64,000 bases of DNA from Ardenticatenales bacterium. GTDB taxonomy: Bacteria; Chloroflexota; Anaerolineae; Promineifilales; Promineifilaceae. Below the pieces are notes generated by a model. That model ran no database searches and was not told the DNA's origin. It saw only the letters and a program-made list of their open reading frames with translations. The stretch lies in contig JACKBL010000007.1 in the NCBI GenBank assembly GCA_020634515.1, positions 186,001-250,000 on the forward strand. The letters are read 5' to 3'. Below, piece by piece: positions 7,945-15,555 of the stretch (position 1 is the first letter of the stretch; every line of letters starts with the position of its first letter). The position numbers and the translations under genes are program-made.

Positions 7945-9366
7945 TCAAGCGGATGGCGTTTCCGTTCGTTTCACGATCACCGTCGTAAAATCGTCTTGAT
8001 GCACAGCTTCCCCGCTGTACGCTTGCACCGCCAACCACAGCCGATCACAGATCGCCTCCGCGTTTTCGTGGCGATGAGCCATGAGCAAACTTCCGACGCG
8101 ATCCAGGCCAAATTGACGCTCGGCGGCATCCACTGCTTCGTATAAGCCATCGCTGAACAGCAGCGCCAGACCCCCTTTCGGTATCGTACATTGTTGCTGG
8201 TCAATGCGCGGATTGTCGAACAGGCCCAACGGCTGCCCCGTCTCAACAGGGATTTTCACGAACTTTCCCTGCTGTTCCAGCACGATAGGCGGTAAGTGCC
8301 CGGCGCGGGAATAGGACATGCGCCCCGTTTCATAATCCAGCACGCAGTACAACAGCGTTACGAACATCTGCGCGTTCATGCGCAGCAGAAATCGATTGAC
8401 GTTCTGCAAAAGCTCACGTTGGTCGCTTGTCCGCCCTGTTTCGACGCGCACCAGGCTAAATGTGACCGCCATGAACAAAGCTGCCGGCAATCCCTTGTCC
8501 GATACATCGCCGATAACAATACAGAGACGCTGATTATCCAGGGGGATTACGTCGTAGAAATCGCCTCCCACGGCACGGGCGGGAATGATCAGCGAACCGA
8601 AATCATAGCCCGGATGCCGCGGCCAAAGCGTCGGCAGGATGCTTTTTTGCGCCTGCCGTGCCAGCTCCATTTCGCTTTCCATCTGGTTGAGCAAACGTTG
8701 CGTCTCGTTAAAAAGGCGGGCGTTTTCCAACGACTGGCTCATGCTGTTCGTGAGCGCCATCAAGAGGGCAATGTCCGATGGTGAGAAGGCGTTTTCGATG
8801 TCCAGATTTTGCAGGCTGACAATGCCGCGGGCTTCGTCGCCGACCATCAGCGGCACGCCCAACCAGGTCTTGGGTACTTCCGTGCCCGGCACGACGGCCA
8901 TTTTTTGCGTGCCGAGGAGATCGTTGATCTCCGCCTGGTTGATCATCAGCGGTTTTTTGGTGCGGACCACGCGCGCGCGGGAGACATCAATGGGATGCCA
9001 GCCGGGTATTTGCAGATGCTGTCCGCGCTCAATCGCGTAGTGGTGGTAGATGCGTTCGGTCTGCGCATCATATTGCGAAATCATCACGACTTGTGCGTTG
9101 AAGGTGTCACGGAGTTGGTCCCCCACCAGATCGTAGATAGCCTGCATTTCGTACTTGGATGACAGTCCCTGCTGGACACTGTTGATCAGGGCCAGTTCCA
9201 CGGCGCGCTGGTCCAAGACATGCCGGTAGTAGCCGGCAGCTTTCTCCCACTCCCCCCGCTGCTCCGCCTGCACCGCCTGCGCCATGAAGCTTTGTGACCG
9301 GCGATCTTCGGGCGATGCCGGCATTCCAACCACCGTCTCTTGTATCCTATCAATATCCTGGGACAT
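7945..9366 (-). CDS. GAF-domain PP2C/SpoIIE-type serine phosphatase (RsbU-like)
   Basis: 473 residues. A short helical N-terminus precedes a GAF domain (about residues 60-215) and then a SpoIIE/PP2C phosphatase domain (about 235-465). Phosphatase metal motifs seen are GGDFYDV, IGDVSDKG, SRAGHLPP and LLFSDGLYEA. Such proteins dephosphorylate anti-anti-sigma factors in partner-switching stress pathways, with the GAF domain sensing a small ligand or partner. No anti-sigma or STAS gene is next to it here. The start is the ATG at 9366; a -10 box lies about 75 bases upstream. Confidence 0.9.
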   Translation of the reverse strand: MSQDIDRIQETVVGMPASPEDRRSQSFMAQAVQAEQRGEWEKAAGYYRHVLDQRAVELALINSVQQGLSSKYEMQAIYDLVGDQLRDTFNAQVVMISQYDAQTERIYHHYAIERGQHLQIPGWHPIDVSRARVVRTKKPLMINQAEINDLLGTQKMAVVPGTEVPKTWLGVPLMVGDEARGIVSLQNLDIENAFSPSDIALLMALTNSMSQSLENARLFNETQRLLNQMESEMELARQAQKSILPTLWPRHPGYDFGSLIIPARAVGGDFYDVIPLDNQRLCIVIGDVSDKGLPAALFMAVTFSLVRVETGRTSDQRELLQNVNRFLLRMNAQMFVTLLYCVLDYETGRMSYSRAGHLPPIVLEQQGKFVKIPVETGQPLGLFDNPRIDQQQCTIPKGGLALLFSDGLYEAVDAAERQFGLDRVGSLLMAHRHENAEAICDRLWLAVQAYSGEAVHQDDFTTVIVKRTETPSA

Positions 9367-9441
9367 CCTGGTGTCTCTCCAACGCCACCGATGTTCTCGC
9401 GCATCGGCACGGGATACCGCAACCGTCTTTTGTCAAAGACC

Positions 9442-9447
9442 ATTATA
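9442..9447 (-). promoter_or_regulatory. -10 box (TATAAT) upstream of the SpoIIE phosphatase gene
   Basis: TATAAT on the minus strand in the context AAGTATAATGG, the same 11-mer as at the biotin-carrier promoter. It would give a leader of roughly 70 bases. Confidence 0.5.
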
Positions 9448-9516
9448 CTTGAGGGAATGGGGCAGGTGGTAGTACCAAACCTCAAACGTCTCAAAGACCT
9501 TCGAGGTTTATTTGAG

Positions 9517-9611
9517 GTAACTGTCAAGCCAGATTGGACCAATTTTCTCTGGTGAGAATGGTCATTGAGCGCATAAAATGGGTCCAATCTCCACAGAGCG
9601 TTAGTAGTTGC
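9517..9611. repeat. Family A inverted-repeat element
   Basis: GTAACTGTCAAGCCAGATTGG at the left and GCGTTAGTAGTTGC at the right mark the termini. The interior has ATTGGACCAAT, TTCTCTGGTGA and the gagcgc phrase common to the family. It occupies the 273-base gap between the SpoIIE gene and the MoeA fusion gene; nothing else was seen there. Confidence 0.7.
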
Positions 9612-9639
9612 TATTTGAGGATTATGAGACACCTCGCCC

Positions 9640-11619
9640 CTACGGCAACCGCGCCACCAGCGTCCCCATGGGGCTGACATCGTAGCCGGGCAAGGCGGCA
9701 ATGGCTTCCCGCAGGTCGCCGCCGTGCAGCAAATCCAGCAGCGGCGCTAACAGCGGGGTGTCGTAATGCGCCTGGGGAATCACCAGATCGTATCGCTCCT
9801 GAAACAAGGGGATGAAATCCAGTTCCAACGCCTGCGCCGCCGCCGCAATGCCCAGACCGCAGTCGGCGCGCCCGGAGGCCACCGCCGCGGCCACGGCCAG
9901 GTGCGTGTACTCCTCCGTGTCGTACCCGGCGATTTGGTCGGCGGACAGTCCTTGCCGACCCAGGTGGTAATCGAGCAGCACGCGCGTGCCCGCGCCCCGC
10001 TGCCGGTTCACAAAACGCACATCGGGCCGCGCCAGGTCCGCCAGGTCGCGGATGCGCAGCGGGTTGCCGCGCCGCACCAGCAGGCCTTGTTCCCGCCCCA
10101 CCAGCGCCACCAGGTTCACGGGCAGGTCGGGCAGATAGTGGCGGATGGCCGTCAGATTGTATGTGCCCGTTTTCGGGTCCAACAAGTGCGAGCCGGCCAG
10201 GTGGGCTTCGCCGCGCCGCAGGGCCACCAGCCCTGCCTGGCTGCCTACGTTGGCGGAGGCTAGCCGCCGCCCTTGCCGCGCCAGAAACTGGGCGATCCGG
10301 TCCAGGGTCATGTCGTGGGAGCCAATTGCCAGGATGGTGCGCGCCAATTCCCGCGGCGAACGGTAAAGCTGGATGGTGACTTCGGTTCCGGCGGCCATGC
10401 CCTGCGTCCCTCGCGGAATGATCAGCAAGCCGTCTGCGCGCACCAGCGAGGAAATGACGCCCGCGCCGCGCGTGAGGGGGGCGGCCAGCCATTTGTCTTC
10501 CACGCGCCCCACGGCCACGCGCACGTAGTCGTCATCGCCGGCGGGTGAGACGATTTTGCGCGTCAAGGTTGCCGGCATTGTTGGCGGCGGCACAGGGGAA
10601 CATCCCAGCCAGCGCGCCAGCAGCGGGCGCACGAATATCTCCGCCGTGAGGGCGGCGGAAACGGGGTAGCCGGGCACGCCAATGATGGGAACCCACGCCG
10701 CCTGACCTTCTGTTGGCCGTGGGCGCGGGAGCAGCCCCAAAATGACGGGATGCCCCGGTCGCACGGCAACGCCGTGTACGAGAAGCTGGCCCAGTTCGGC
10801 GACAATGCCGGCCGTATAATCTTCGGAACCGGCAGAAGAACCGGCGTTGAGGAGGATGAGATCGTGATCGCTGGCGGCCAGTTCCGTTTGCTCGCGGAGG
10901 CGGGCGCGGTCGTCAGGGATGATGGGCAGGCGAGTGGCCTGGCCGCCCCAGTCGTTAATCTGTGTGGACAGGACCAGGGAGTTGTATTCGATGATGTCGC
11001 CGGACTGCACGGGTTCGCCGATGGGCTTGAGTTCGGTTCCGGTGGGCAGGACGGCGACGCGGGGGCGGCGGGCGACGAGGATGTGGTCATGGCCGCTGCC
11101 GGCAATCGCGCCTAAATCCACGGGGCGCAGGGTGTGGCCTGCCGGCAAAACCAACTGCGACGCAACCATATCCTCCCCCATGGGGCGCACGTGTTTCCAC
11201 GGGGGGAGGGCGGCGCGCAGGCGGATAGCGTGCGGGCGGCGGGGGTCGGGGGCGCGGTCGCCCGTGGCGGCTAGGGGTTCGATTTCTTCGATGGGGATGA
11301 CGGCATTGGCAAATGCCGGCAACGCATCCCCCGTATCCACATACAACGCCTGCGTCCCGTAAACCAGCGTCAGCGGGCGCGTCAGCGTTGCCCCCTCCGT
11401 ATCCCCGGCGCGTACGGCAAAACCATCCATCGCCGCCGCGTGATAATGGGGAGACGACAGCCGCGCCCACACCGGGGCCGCCAGCACCCGCCCCAGGGCT
11501 GCTTCATCCAGCGGAATAGGCTCCGCGCCCAGTAGCCCATCCAGCCCCACCTCACGCAGCGCCTGCGTGAAACGAGCCTGGGCCTGATCAAGAGGGATGT
11601 CGTGCAAATAAATAGACAT
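9640..11619 (-). CDS. MoeA-type molybdopterin molybdotransferase fused to a periplasmic-binding-like domain
   Basis: The N-terminal ~420 residues are MoeA, which inserts molybdate into adenylylated molybdopterin: AAMDGFAVRAGD, LPTGTEL, EYNSLVLS, LLNAGSSAGSEDYT, VRPGHPVILG and GVPGYPVSAALTAE. The remaining ~230 residues (from about ILAIGSHDMTLD) form a substrate-binding-protein-like domain (LRRGEAHLAGSHLLD, NRQRGAGTRVLLDY), as in LysR-substrate/MoeA fusions. The second domain may bind molybdate or a related ligand to regulate the enzyme; that is inference. Start ATG 11619, with an in-frame ATG at 11625; no strong ribosome-binding site. A second MoeA lies at 13963. Confidence 0.9.
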   Translation of the reverse strand: MSIYLHDIPLDQAQARFTQALREVGLDGLLGAEPIPLDEAALGRVLAAPVWARLSSPHYHAAAMDGFAVRAGDTEGATLTRPLTLVYGTQALYVDTGDALPAFANAVIPIEEIEPLAATGDRAPDPRRPHAIRLRAALPPWKHVRPMGEDMVASQLVLPAGHTLRPVDLGAIAGSGHDHILVARRPRVAVLPTGTELKPIGEPVQSGDIIEYNSLVLSTQINDWGGQATRLPIIPDDRARLREQTELAASDHDLILLNAGSSAGSEDYTAGIVAELGQLLVHGVAVRPGHPVILGLLPRPRPTEGQAAWVPIIGVPGYPVSAALTAEIFVRPLLARWLGCSPVPPPTMPATLTRKIVSPAGDDDYVRVAVGRVEDKWLAAPLTRGAGVISSLVRADGLLIIPRGTQGMAAGTEVTIQLYRSPRELARTILAIGSHDMTLDRIAQFLARQGRRLASANVGSQAGLVALRRGEAHLAGSHLLDPKTGTYNLTAIRHYLPDLPVNLVALVGREQGLLVRRGNPLRIRDLADLARPDVRFVNRQRGAGTRVLLDYHLGRQGLSADQIAGYDTEEYTHLAVAAAVASGRADCGLGIAAAAQALELDFIPLFQERYDLVIPQAHYDTPLLAPLLDLLHGGDLREAIAALPGYDVSPMGTLVARLP

Positions 11620-11639
11620 GGGCATGGTGTGTGGCACGA

Positions 11640-11681
11640 CCAACTACCAACGATCAACCGTCAACCGTCAACCACCAACTA
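11640..11681. repeat. Degenerate heptamer array (YCAACNR-type)
   Basis: About six 7-base units such as CCAACTA, CCAACGA, TCAACCG and TCAACCA run head to tail between the thioesterase stop codon and the MoeA-fusion start. Similar arrays lie at 21.88, 36.88, 40.6 and 62.3 kb. Confidence 0.6.
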
Positions 11682-12239
11682 CAAAACGATGCACGTTGTC
11701 GTGCTGTGGCAGTACAGTTTGTCGCCGGCGTCGATGAGGCGGGCTTCGGCGGTTGCCATGCGCCGCCCGACGTGGATGACGCTGCCGATGCAGCGGAGTT
11801 GGCCCGTTTCCTGGGTGATGGGGCGGATGTAGTTGATGTGTAGTTCGAGGGTGGTGTACGCTTTGCCGGCCGGCAACATGGTGTGGACGGCGCAGGCCAT
11901 GGCGGAGTCGCAAATGGTGGCCGCCAGCCCGCCGTGGACGGTTCCGAGGGGGTTGTAGTGGTATTCTGCCGGCATAACCGACATCACCACACGCCCCTCT
12001 TCCACCTCATCAAACTGCATCCCCATCAAAGCCGCAATCGGCGGCGCCGGCAGCAAACCATCCCGTATCTGCCGAATATAGGCCAATCCACTCAAATCCT
12101 GCCCTGCGGCAAGCATCCGCGCCGGATCCTGCCAGCGCACCACCCGCGTGCGATTTTGATTATCACTCAATTCCGCGCTCACAAAACTCTCCAAGGATAG
12201 AGGGGCAGTTGGTGGTTGGTCGTATGACTCGCCACGCAA
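11679..12239 (-). CDS. PaaI-type hot-dog thioesterase
   Basis: The C-terminal 130 residues form a hot-dog-fold acyl-CoA thioesterase: GTVHGGLAATICDSAMACA carries the HGG motif with the following Asp as candidate catalytic residue, and ELHINYIRPIT is the usual central strand. A ~45-residue N-terminal extension has no recognised domain. The substrate is unknown. It sits 8 bases past the stop of the upstream oxidoreductase gene, within the molybdenum-cofactor block, probably in the same operon. Confidence 0.88.
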   Translation of the reverse strand: MRGESYDQPPTAPLSLESFVSAELSDNQNRTRVVRWQDPARMLAAGQDLSGLAYIRQIRDGLLPAPPIAALMGMQFDEVEEGRVVMSVMPAEYHYNPLGTVHGGLAATICDSAMACAVHTMLPAGKAYTTLELHINYIRPITQETGQLRCIGSVIHVGRRMATAEARLIDAGDKLYCHSTTTCIVL

Positions 12240-12246
12240 CCCTCCC

Positions 12247-13884
12247 TCACCCGTTCAATGTGGCCGTGCGGCTGTGGATGCCGCTGGCCCCGTCCGGGCG
12301 CGCGCTTTTCTCTTCCTCGATCTGGCGATTGCCCTGACCATCCACGCAGCGCACCTCAAAGGTGTGGTCGCCCGCCTGGAACGGCCACTCATATCGCCAG
12401 ATGACCCACGTCGTCTCGGACAAGGGGGCGCGCAGTTGCGCCTCTTGCCACGGACCGCCATCAACACGCACCTCCACTTTGGAGATGCCGCGCGCGCCGG
12501 CGTAGGCGATGCCCCCTACGGGCACGCGCCGCTGGTCGCCATCCGTGATGATGTTGTTCACGGCCACCGTGTCCACCACCGACGTGGCCTTCGCGCGGGC
12601 TATTTTATCCCATCCGCGCGTTACCCAGTAACCATCTTCGTCGTCGGCCACGACCTCAATACCCGTGATCCACTTCGGCTGCTTCATGCCATACCGGTCG
12701 GGAATCCAAATGCGCAGGGGGAAGCCGTGGTCCACGGGCAACGTGTTGCCATCCCAGCCGTAGCAGAGCAGGATACGCTCATCCTGGTTGATCAAATCCA
12801 ACGACAAGGTTTCGTAGAAGCCGTCGCCGGACGTGATGTACAGGTAGTGGGCGCTATCCTGCACGCCCGCGTCGGCGAGGATCTTTTGCAGACTGACGCC
12901 CGTCCACAAGGTTGTGCTGACCAGGGTCGTGCCGATGCGTCCAGAAATGCAGCGCAGCGTCACGTACTGGTCGCGCGAGGGGTAGTTGTTGCGGATGTCG
13001 TCCAGGGTGAGCATGAGGGGGTTGTCCACCAGCCCCGTGATCGGCAGAATGTAGGTGGAACCCTCAATCACGGTTGGTTCGGTGCGCAGGAACACCTTGT
13101 AATGGTCCTTGATGGGCGTGTATTCCGGGCGCGTTCCCGGCACGGGCACGACGGGATCGTTGGCGTTGGGGAAGGGCATTTCCGAGCTGCCTTCCGCCTG
13201 GTGCGCCATGGAAGCATCGAGGGCCGCGGCCAGTTGGCGGCGTTCGGCGGCGGCCAGCACCGCGCCCACGCCGCCGCCAATGACGGTGATGCTGGCCGTT
13301 GTCGCCCCCAGGCGGATGAGGAACTGGCGTCGCCCGATTTTTTCCACCGCCGCGGATTCGAGAGGCGGCGGCGTTACCGCTTCCATGCCCGTGAGGCGGC
13401 GATAGCTGTAGGCGAGGGCCAGCCCCCAACCAAGAAAAAGCAGTGTCAGCCAGGCCAGCCGCGGCAGCGGGCTGACGGGGGATTGGCTGATGGCGGCGCT
13501 GATGGCGACGAGGGGAAAGCCAAATAATGCGCCCAACACCAGCCCTGTCAATGTGTCTCCTTTGAGGCGACGCCAGGAGAGAACGGCGTAGAAAATGGCT
13601 GCCGTGACCACGCCGATGCCCAGGAATTGCAGCAGGGCAATCGACCGCTCCGCCGTTTTGGCGTTGTCGGCGACGTTGATGTTGAGCAGGATGAAGGCGT
13701 CGATCATGCGGTCAATCCCAAACGTGATCACCGGGCCGGGGAGGACGCGGGAGACCCAATCGAACAGGTCAAAGGGGACAAAGGGGAGGGCAAACAGGAC
13801 GTTTGCCAGATACATGATGGCGATCAGCGGGGCACTTAGGCAGAGGCCGATTAGCAAACCTGTACTCAATCGTAGCTTTTTCAT
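12247..13884 (-). CDS. Membrane-anchored sulfite-oxidase-family molybdopterin oxidoreductase
   Basis: 545 residues. The N-terminal ~165 residues contain four or five transmembrane helices. A twin-arginine-like segment (GRRQFLIRLG) and a hydrophobic stretch then precede the sulfite-oxidase fold. The Mo-binding domain includes the candidate molybdenum-ligand Cys in TLRCISGRIG, LWTGVSL, YGWDGNTLPVDHGFPLR and PDRYGMKQPKW. The C-terminal Ig-like dimerisation domain (KVEVRVDGGPWQEA, WRYEWPF) is present. The natural substrate is not deducible. Its position between two MoeA genes fits its need for molybdenum cofactor. The start is the ATG at 13884. Confidence 0.9.
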   Translation of the reverse strand: MKKLRLSTGLLIGLCLSAPLIAIMYLANVLFALPFVPFDLFDWVSRVLPGPVITFGIDRMIDAFILLNINVADNAKTAERSIALLQFLGIGVVTAAIFYAVLSWRRLKGDTLTGLVLGALFGFPLVAISAAISQSPVSPLPRLAWLTLLFLGWGLALAYSYRRLTGMEAVTPPPLESAAVEKIGRRQFLIRLGATTASITVIGGGVGAVLAAAERRQLAAALDASMAHQAEGSSEMPFPNANDPVVPVPGTRPEYTPIKDHYKVFLRTEPTVIEGSTYILPITGLVDNPLMLTLDDIRNNYPSRDQYVTLRCISGRIGTTLVSTTLWTGVSLQKILADAGVQDSAHYLYITSGDGFYETLSLDLINQDERILLCYGWDGNTLPVDHGFPLRIWIPDRYGMKQPKWITGIEVVADDEDGYWVTRGWDKIARAKATSVVDTVAVNNIITDGDQRRVPVGGIAYAGARGISKVEVRVDGGPWQEAQLRAPLSETTWVIWRYEWPFQAGDHTFEVRCVDGQGNRQIEEEKSARPDGASGIHSRTATLNG

Positions 13885-13894
13885 TGCTTTTCCC

Positions 13895-13945
13895 GTAACT
13901 ACCCTCTTAAAATTGGTCCAATCTCCAGATAGCGTTATTCGTTAC
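13895..13945. repeat. Family A inverted-repeat element, short copy
   Basis: GTAACTACC at the left, AATTGGTCCAATCTCCAGA in the middle and GCGTTATTCGTTAC at the right. It is a truncated form of the longer copies. Confidence 0.6.
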
Positions 13946-13962
13946 ATTGTATCCGGCAATTC

Positions 13963-15195
13963 TTACAGTGGTATTACTGTTACGGGCGTGCCGGCATCTA
14001 TCCCATTGGCATCGGCGGGAATACAGATCAAACCATCCGCCCGCGCCAGGGTGAAGATCAAATTGCTCTTGCCAAAAATGGGCTGCGCCACAAACCCCGC
14101 GTCTGTCTCCTCCAGGCGCACGGCCACCCAGTCCTCCCGTCCCGTTTGCGAGGCCAGGTTCAGCCCCAAAAATGCCGGCACGGATGGGCCAGGCCGCGTC
14201 TGTTGTAACCCCAGGTGCGCCGCAATCAGCGGCGTCAAAAAGAGGCGGCCAATGACCAACGCGCTCACCGGATTGCCCGGCAGCCCGATAACGGCCTTGC
14301 CGCCGCAAACGGCCAGGATCGTTGGCTTGCCCGGTCGCACATTCACCCCATGCACGAGGACGCCCGGCGGTCCCAATTCGGCGATGGTCCGCGCCGTCAG
14401 GTCGCGTGCGCTCACCGACGACCCCGCCGTAAACACGACCACGTCGCACTCGTCCCGGGCGCGGCGGGCGGTGGCGTGGAAGGCGTCCGGGCGGTCGGGA
14501 ATGATGCCGTAAGGGACGGGCTGACCGCCCGCCTGCATCACCAGGGCGCTCAGGGTGTATGTATTCACGTCGTATACCTGGCCGGGTTGCAGGGGTGTTC
14601 CGGGGGCGACGACTTCATCGCCACTGGAAAGAATGCCGACGCGGGGGGGGCGCGATGCCGGCATTTCCCCGATCCCCAATGCCATCAAACCACCCAACTC
14701 CGCCGCCCGGATGCGCGTTCCCGCGGCCACCACCACCGCGCCCGCGGCCACATCCTCCCCCACGCGGATCACGTTCTCCCCATGCGCCACCGCCCGCCAT
14801 ATCTCCACCTCATCGTTTCGCGGCGATTGCGTCTGCTCCACCATCACCACGGCGTCCGCCCCCTCAGGCAGCATCCCGCCCGTGTGGATCAGGACGCACG
14901 CACCTGGTTCCAGCGCCTCCGTCGGCGTGCTCCCCATCAACACTTCGCCCGTCAGCCGCAGATATGCCGGCAGGCTCTCGCTGGCCCCGTGCGTCTCCGC
15001 CGCGCGCACCGCGTACCCATCAACCGTCGAGCGCGGAAAAGAAGGCAGCGAAAACGGAGCCAGCACATCCGCCGCCGCCACGCGCCCCAGCGCCGCTCCG
15101 GCAGGAATCATTTCCCATCGCGGGCTTATGGGCGTGGCTGCCAGCAAGCGAGCCAGCGCCTCCGGTGGGGGAATGAGGTGCAGGAATTCGGACAT
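13963..15195 (-). CDS. moeA: Molybdopterin molybdotransferase MoeA
   Basis: Stand-alone MoeA of 410 residues with the full set of family motifs: FPRSTVDGYAVRAAE, GCxL-equivalent ILSSGDEVV, YDVNTYTLSALV, VFTAGSSVSARDLT, VHGVNVRPGKPT, VIGLPGNPVSAL and the C-terminal domain IV. I use the ATG at 15195; an upstream in-frame extension to 15363 runs through a repeat and does not look like MoeA. Together with the fusion at 9640 it gives two MoeA proteins around one Mo enzyme. In other organisms paralogues can divide Mo and W insertion; nothing here decides that. Confidence 0.93.
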   Translation of the reverse strand: MSEFLHLIPPPEALARLLAATPISPRWEMIPAGAALGRVAAADVLAPFSLPSFPRSTVDGYAVRAAETHGASESLPAYLRLTGEVLMGSTPTEALEPGACVLIHTGGMLPEGADAVVMVEQTQSPRNDEVEIWRAVAHGENVIRVGEDVAAGAVVVAAGTRIRAAELGGLMALGIGEMPASRPPRVGILSSGDEVVAPGTPLQPGQVYDVNTYTLSALVMQAGGQPVPYGIIPDRPDAFHATARRARDECDVVVFTAGSSVSARDLTARTIAELGPPGVLVHGVNVRPGKPTILAVCGGKAVIGLPGNPVSALVIGRLFLTPLIAAHLGLQQTRPGPSVPAFLGLNLASQTGREDWVAVRLEETDAGFVAQPIFGKSNLIFTLARADGLICIPADANGIDAGTPVTVIPL

Positions 15196-15207
15196 AACAA
15201 ATACGCA

Positions 15208-15276
15208 TCTTTCTGGAAGCTCACAGCTTCCACGATTTGAGCCACCTTCCTGGAAGCTCACCGCTTCCAGGAAGAT
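15208..15276. repeat. CTTCCNGGAAGC hairpin repeat (family D)
   Basis: Three or four half-copies of GCTTCC(T/A)GGAAG in both orientations, able to fold into nested hairpins, directly upstream of moeA. The same 12-mer theme builds the 89-bp tandem array at 45.2 kb and a single half-copy at 23.93 kb. Confidence 0.6.
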
Positions 15277-15360
15277 TCTTGACAGTAGTTTACCACACGT
15301 ACAACACGCTTGCGCGAGCGCCTCGCTCCCGCATACAATTGGCTCCTCTCTGAACAGATT

Positions 15361-15445
15361 CACTGAAAAAACCGGGTTTTTCGATTGTCCGACTGAAATT
15401 ACCAGAGTGGTTCACGTGTAAAAACCCGGTTTTGGGCCTTTTTTC
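15361..15445. terminator. Inverted repeat AAAACCGGGTTTTT, terminator-like
   Basis: AAAACCGGGTTTTT (15368-15381) pairs with AAAAACCCGGTTTT (15420-15433); each arm is itself a near-palindrome. T-runs occur on both sides. It lies between the divergent moeA and amidase genes, so it is more likely a dispersed element than a needed terminator. Confidence 0.4.
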
Positions 15446-15471
15446 AGTAGAGTCAAGAATGAACCAATCTT

Positions 15472-15535
15472 GGCTAGATTGGACCAATTTTCTCTGGTGA
15501 AATTGGCCCAATCTCCAGAAAGCGTCAGTAGTTAC
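15472..15535. repeat. Family A inverted-repeat element
   Basis: GGCTAGATTGGACCAATTT, TCTCTGGTGAAATTGG and GCGTCAGTAGTTAC in the usual order, ending 20 bases before the amidase start codon. Its presence there means it may lie in the 5' leader of that gene. Confidence 0.65.
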
Positions 15536-15555
15536 CTTTTCACAAGGAAGTACCC

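Noticed and set aside
12274..13527. A 417-codon plus-strand frame over the sulfite-oxidase-like gene
   Set aside because: The minus-strand frame has a complete set of enzyme motifs; the plus frame has none.
15196..15363. 56-codon extension of moeA
   Set aside because: It runs through CTTCCNGGAAGC repeats and contains no MoeA sequence.
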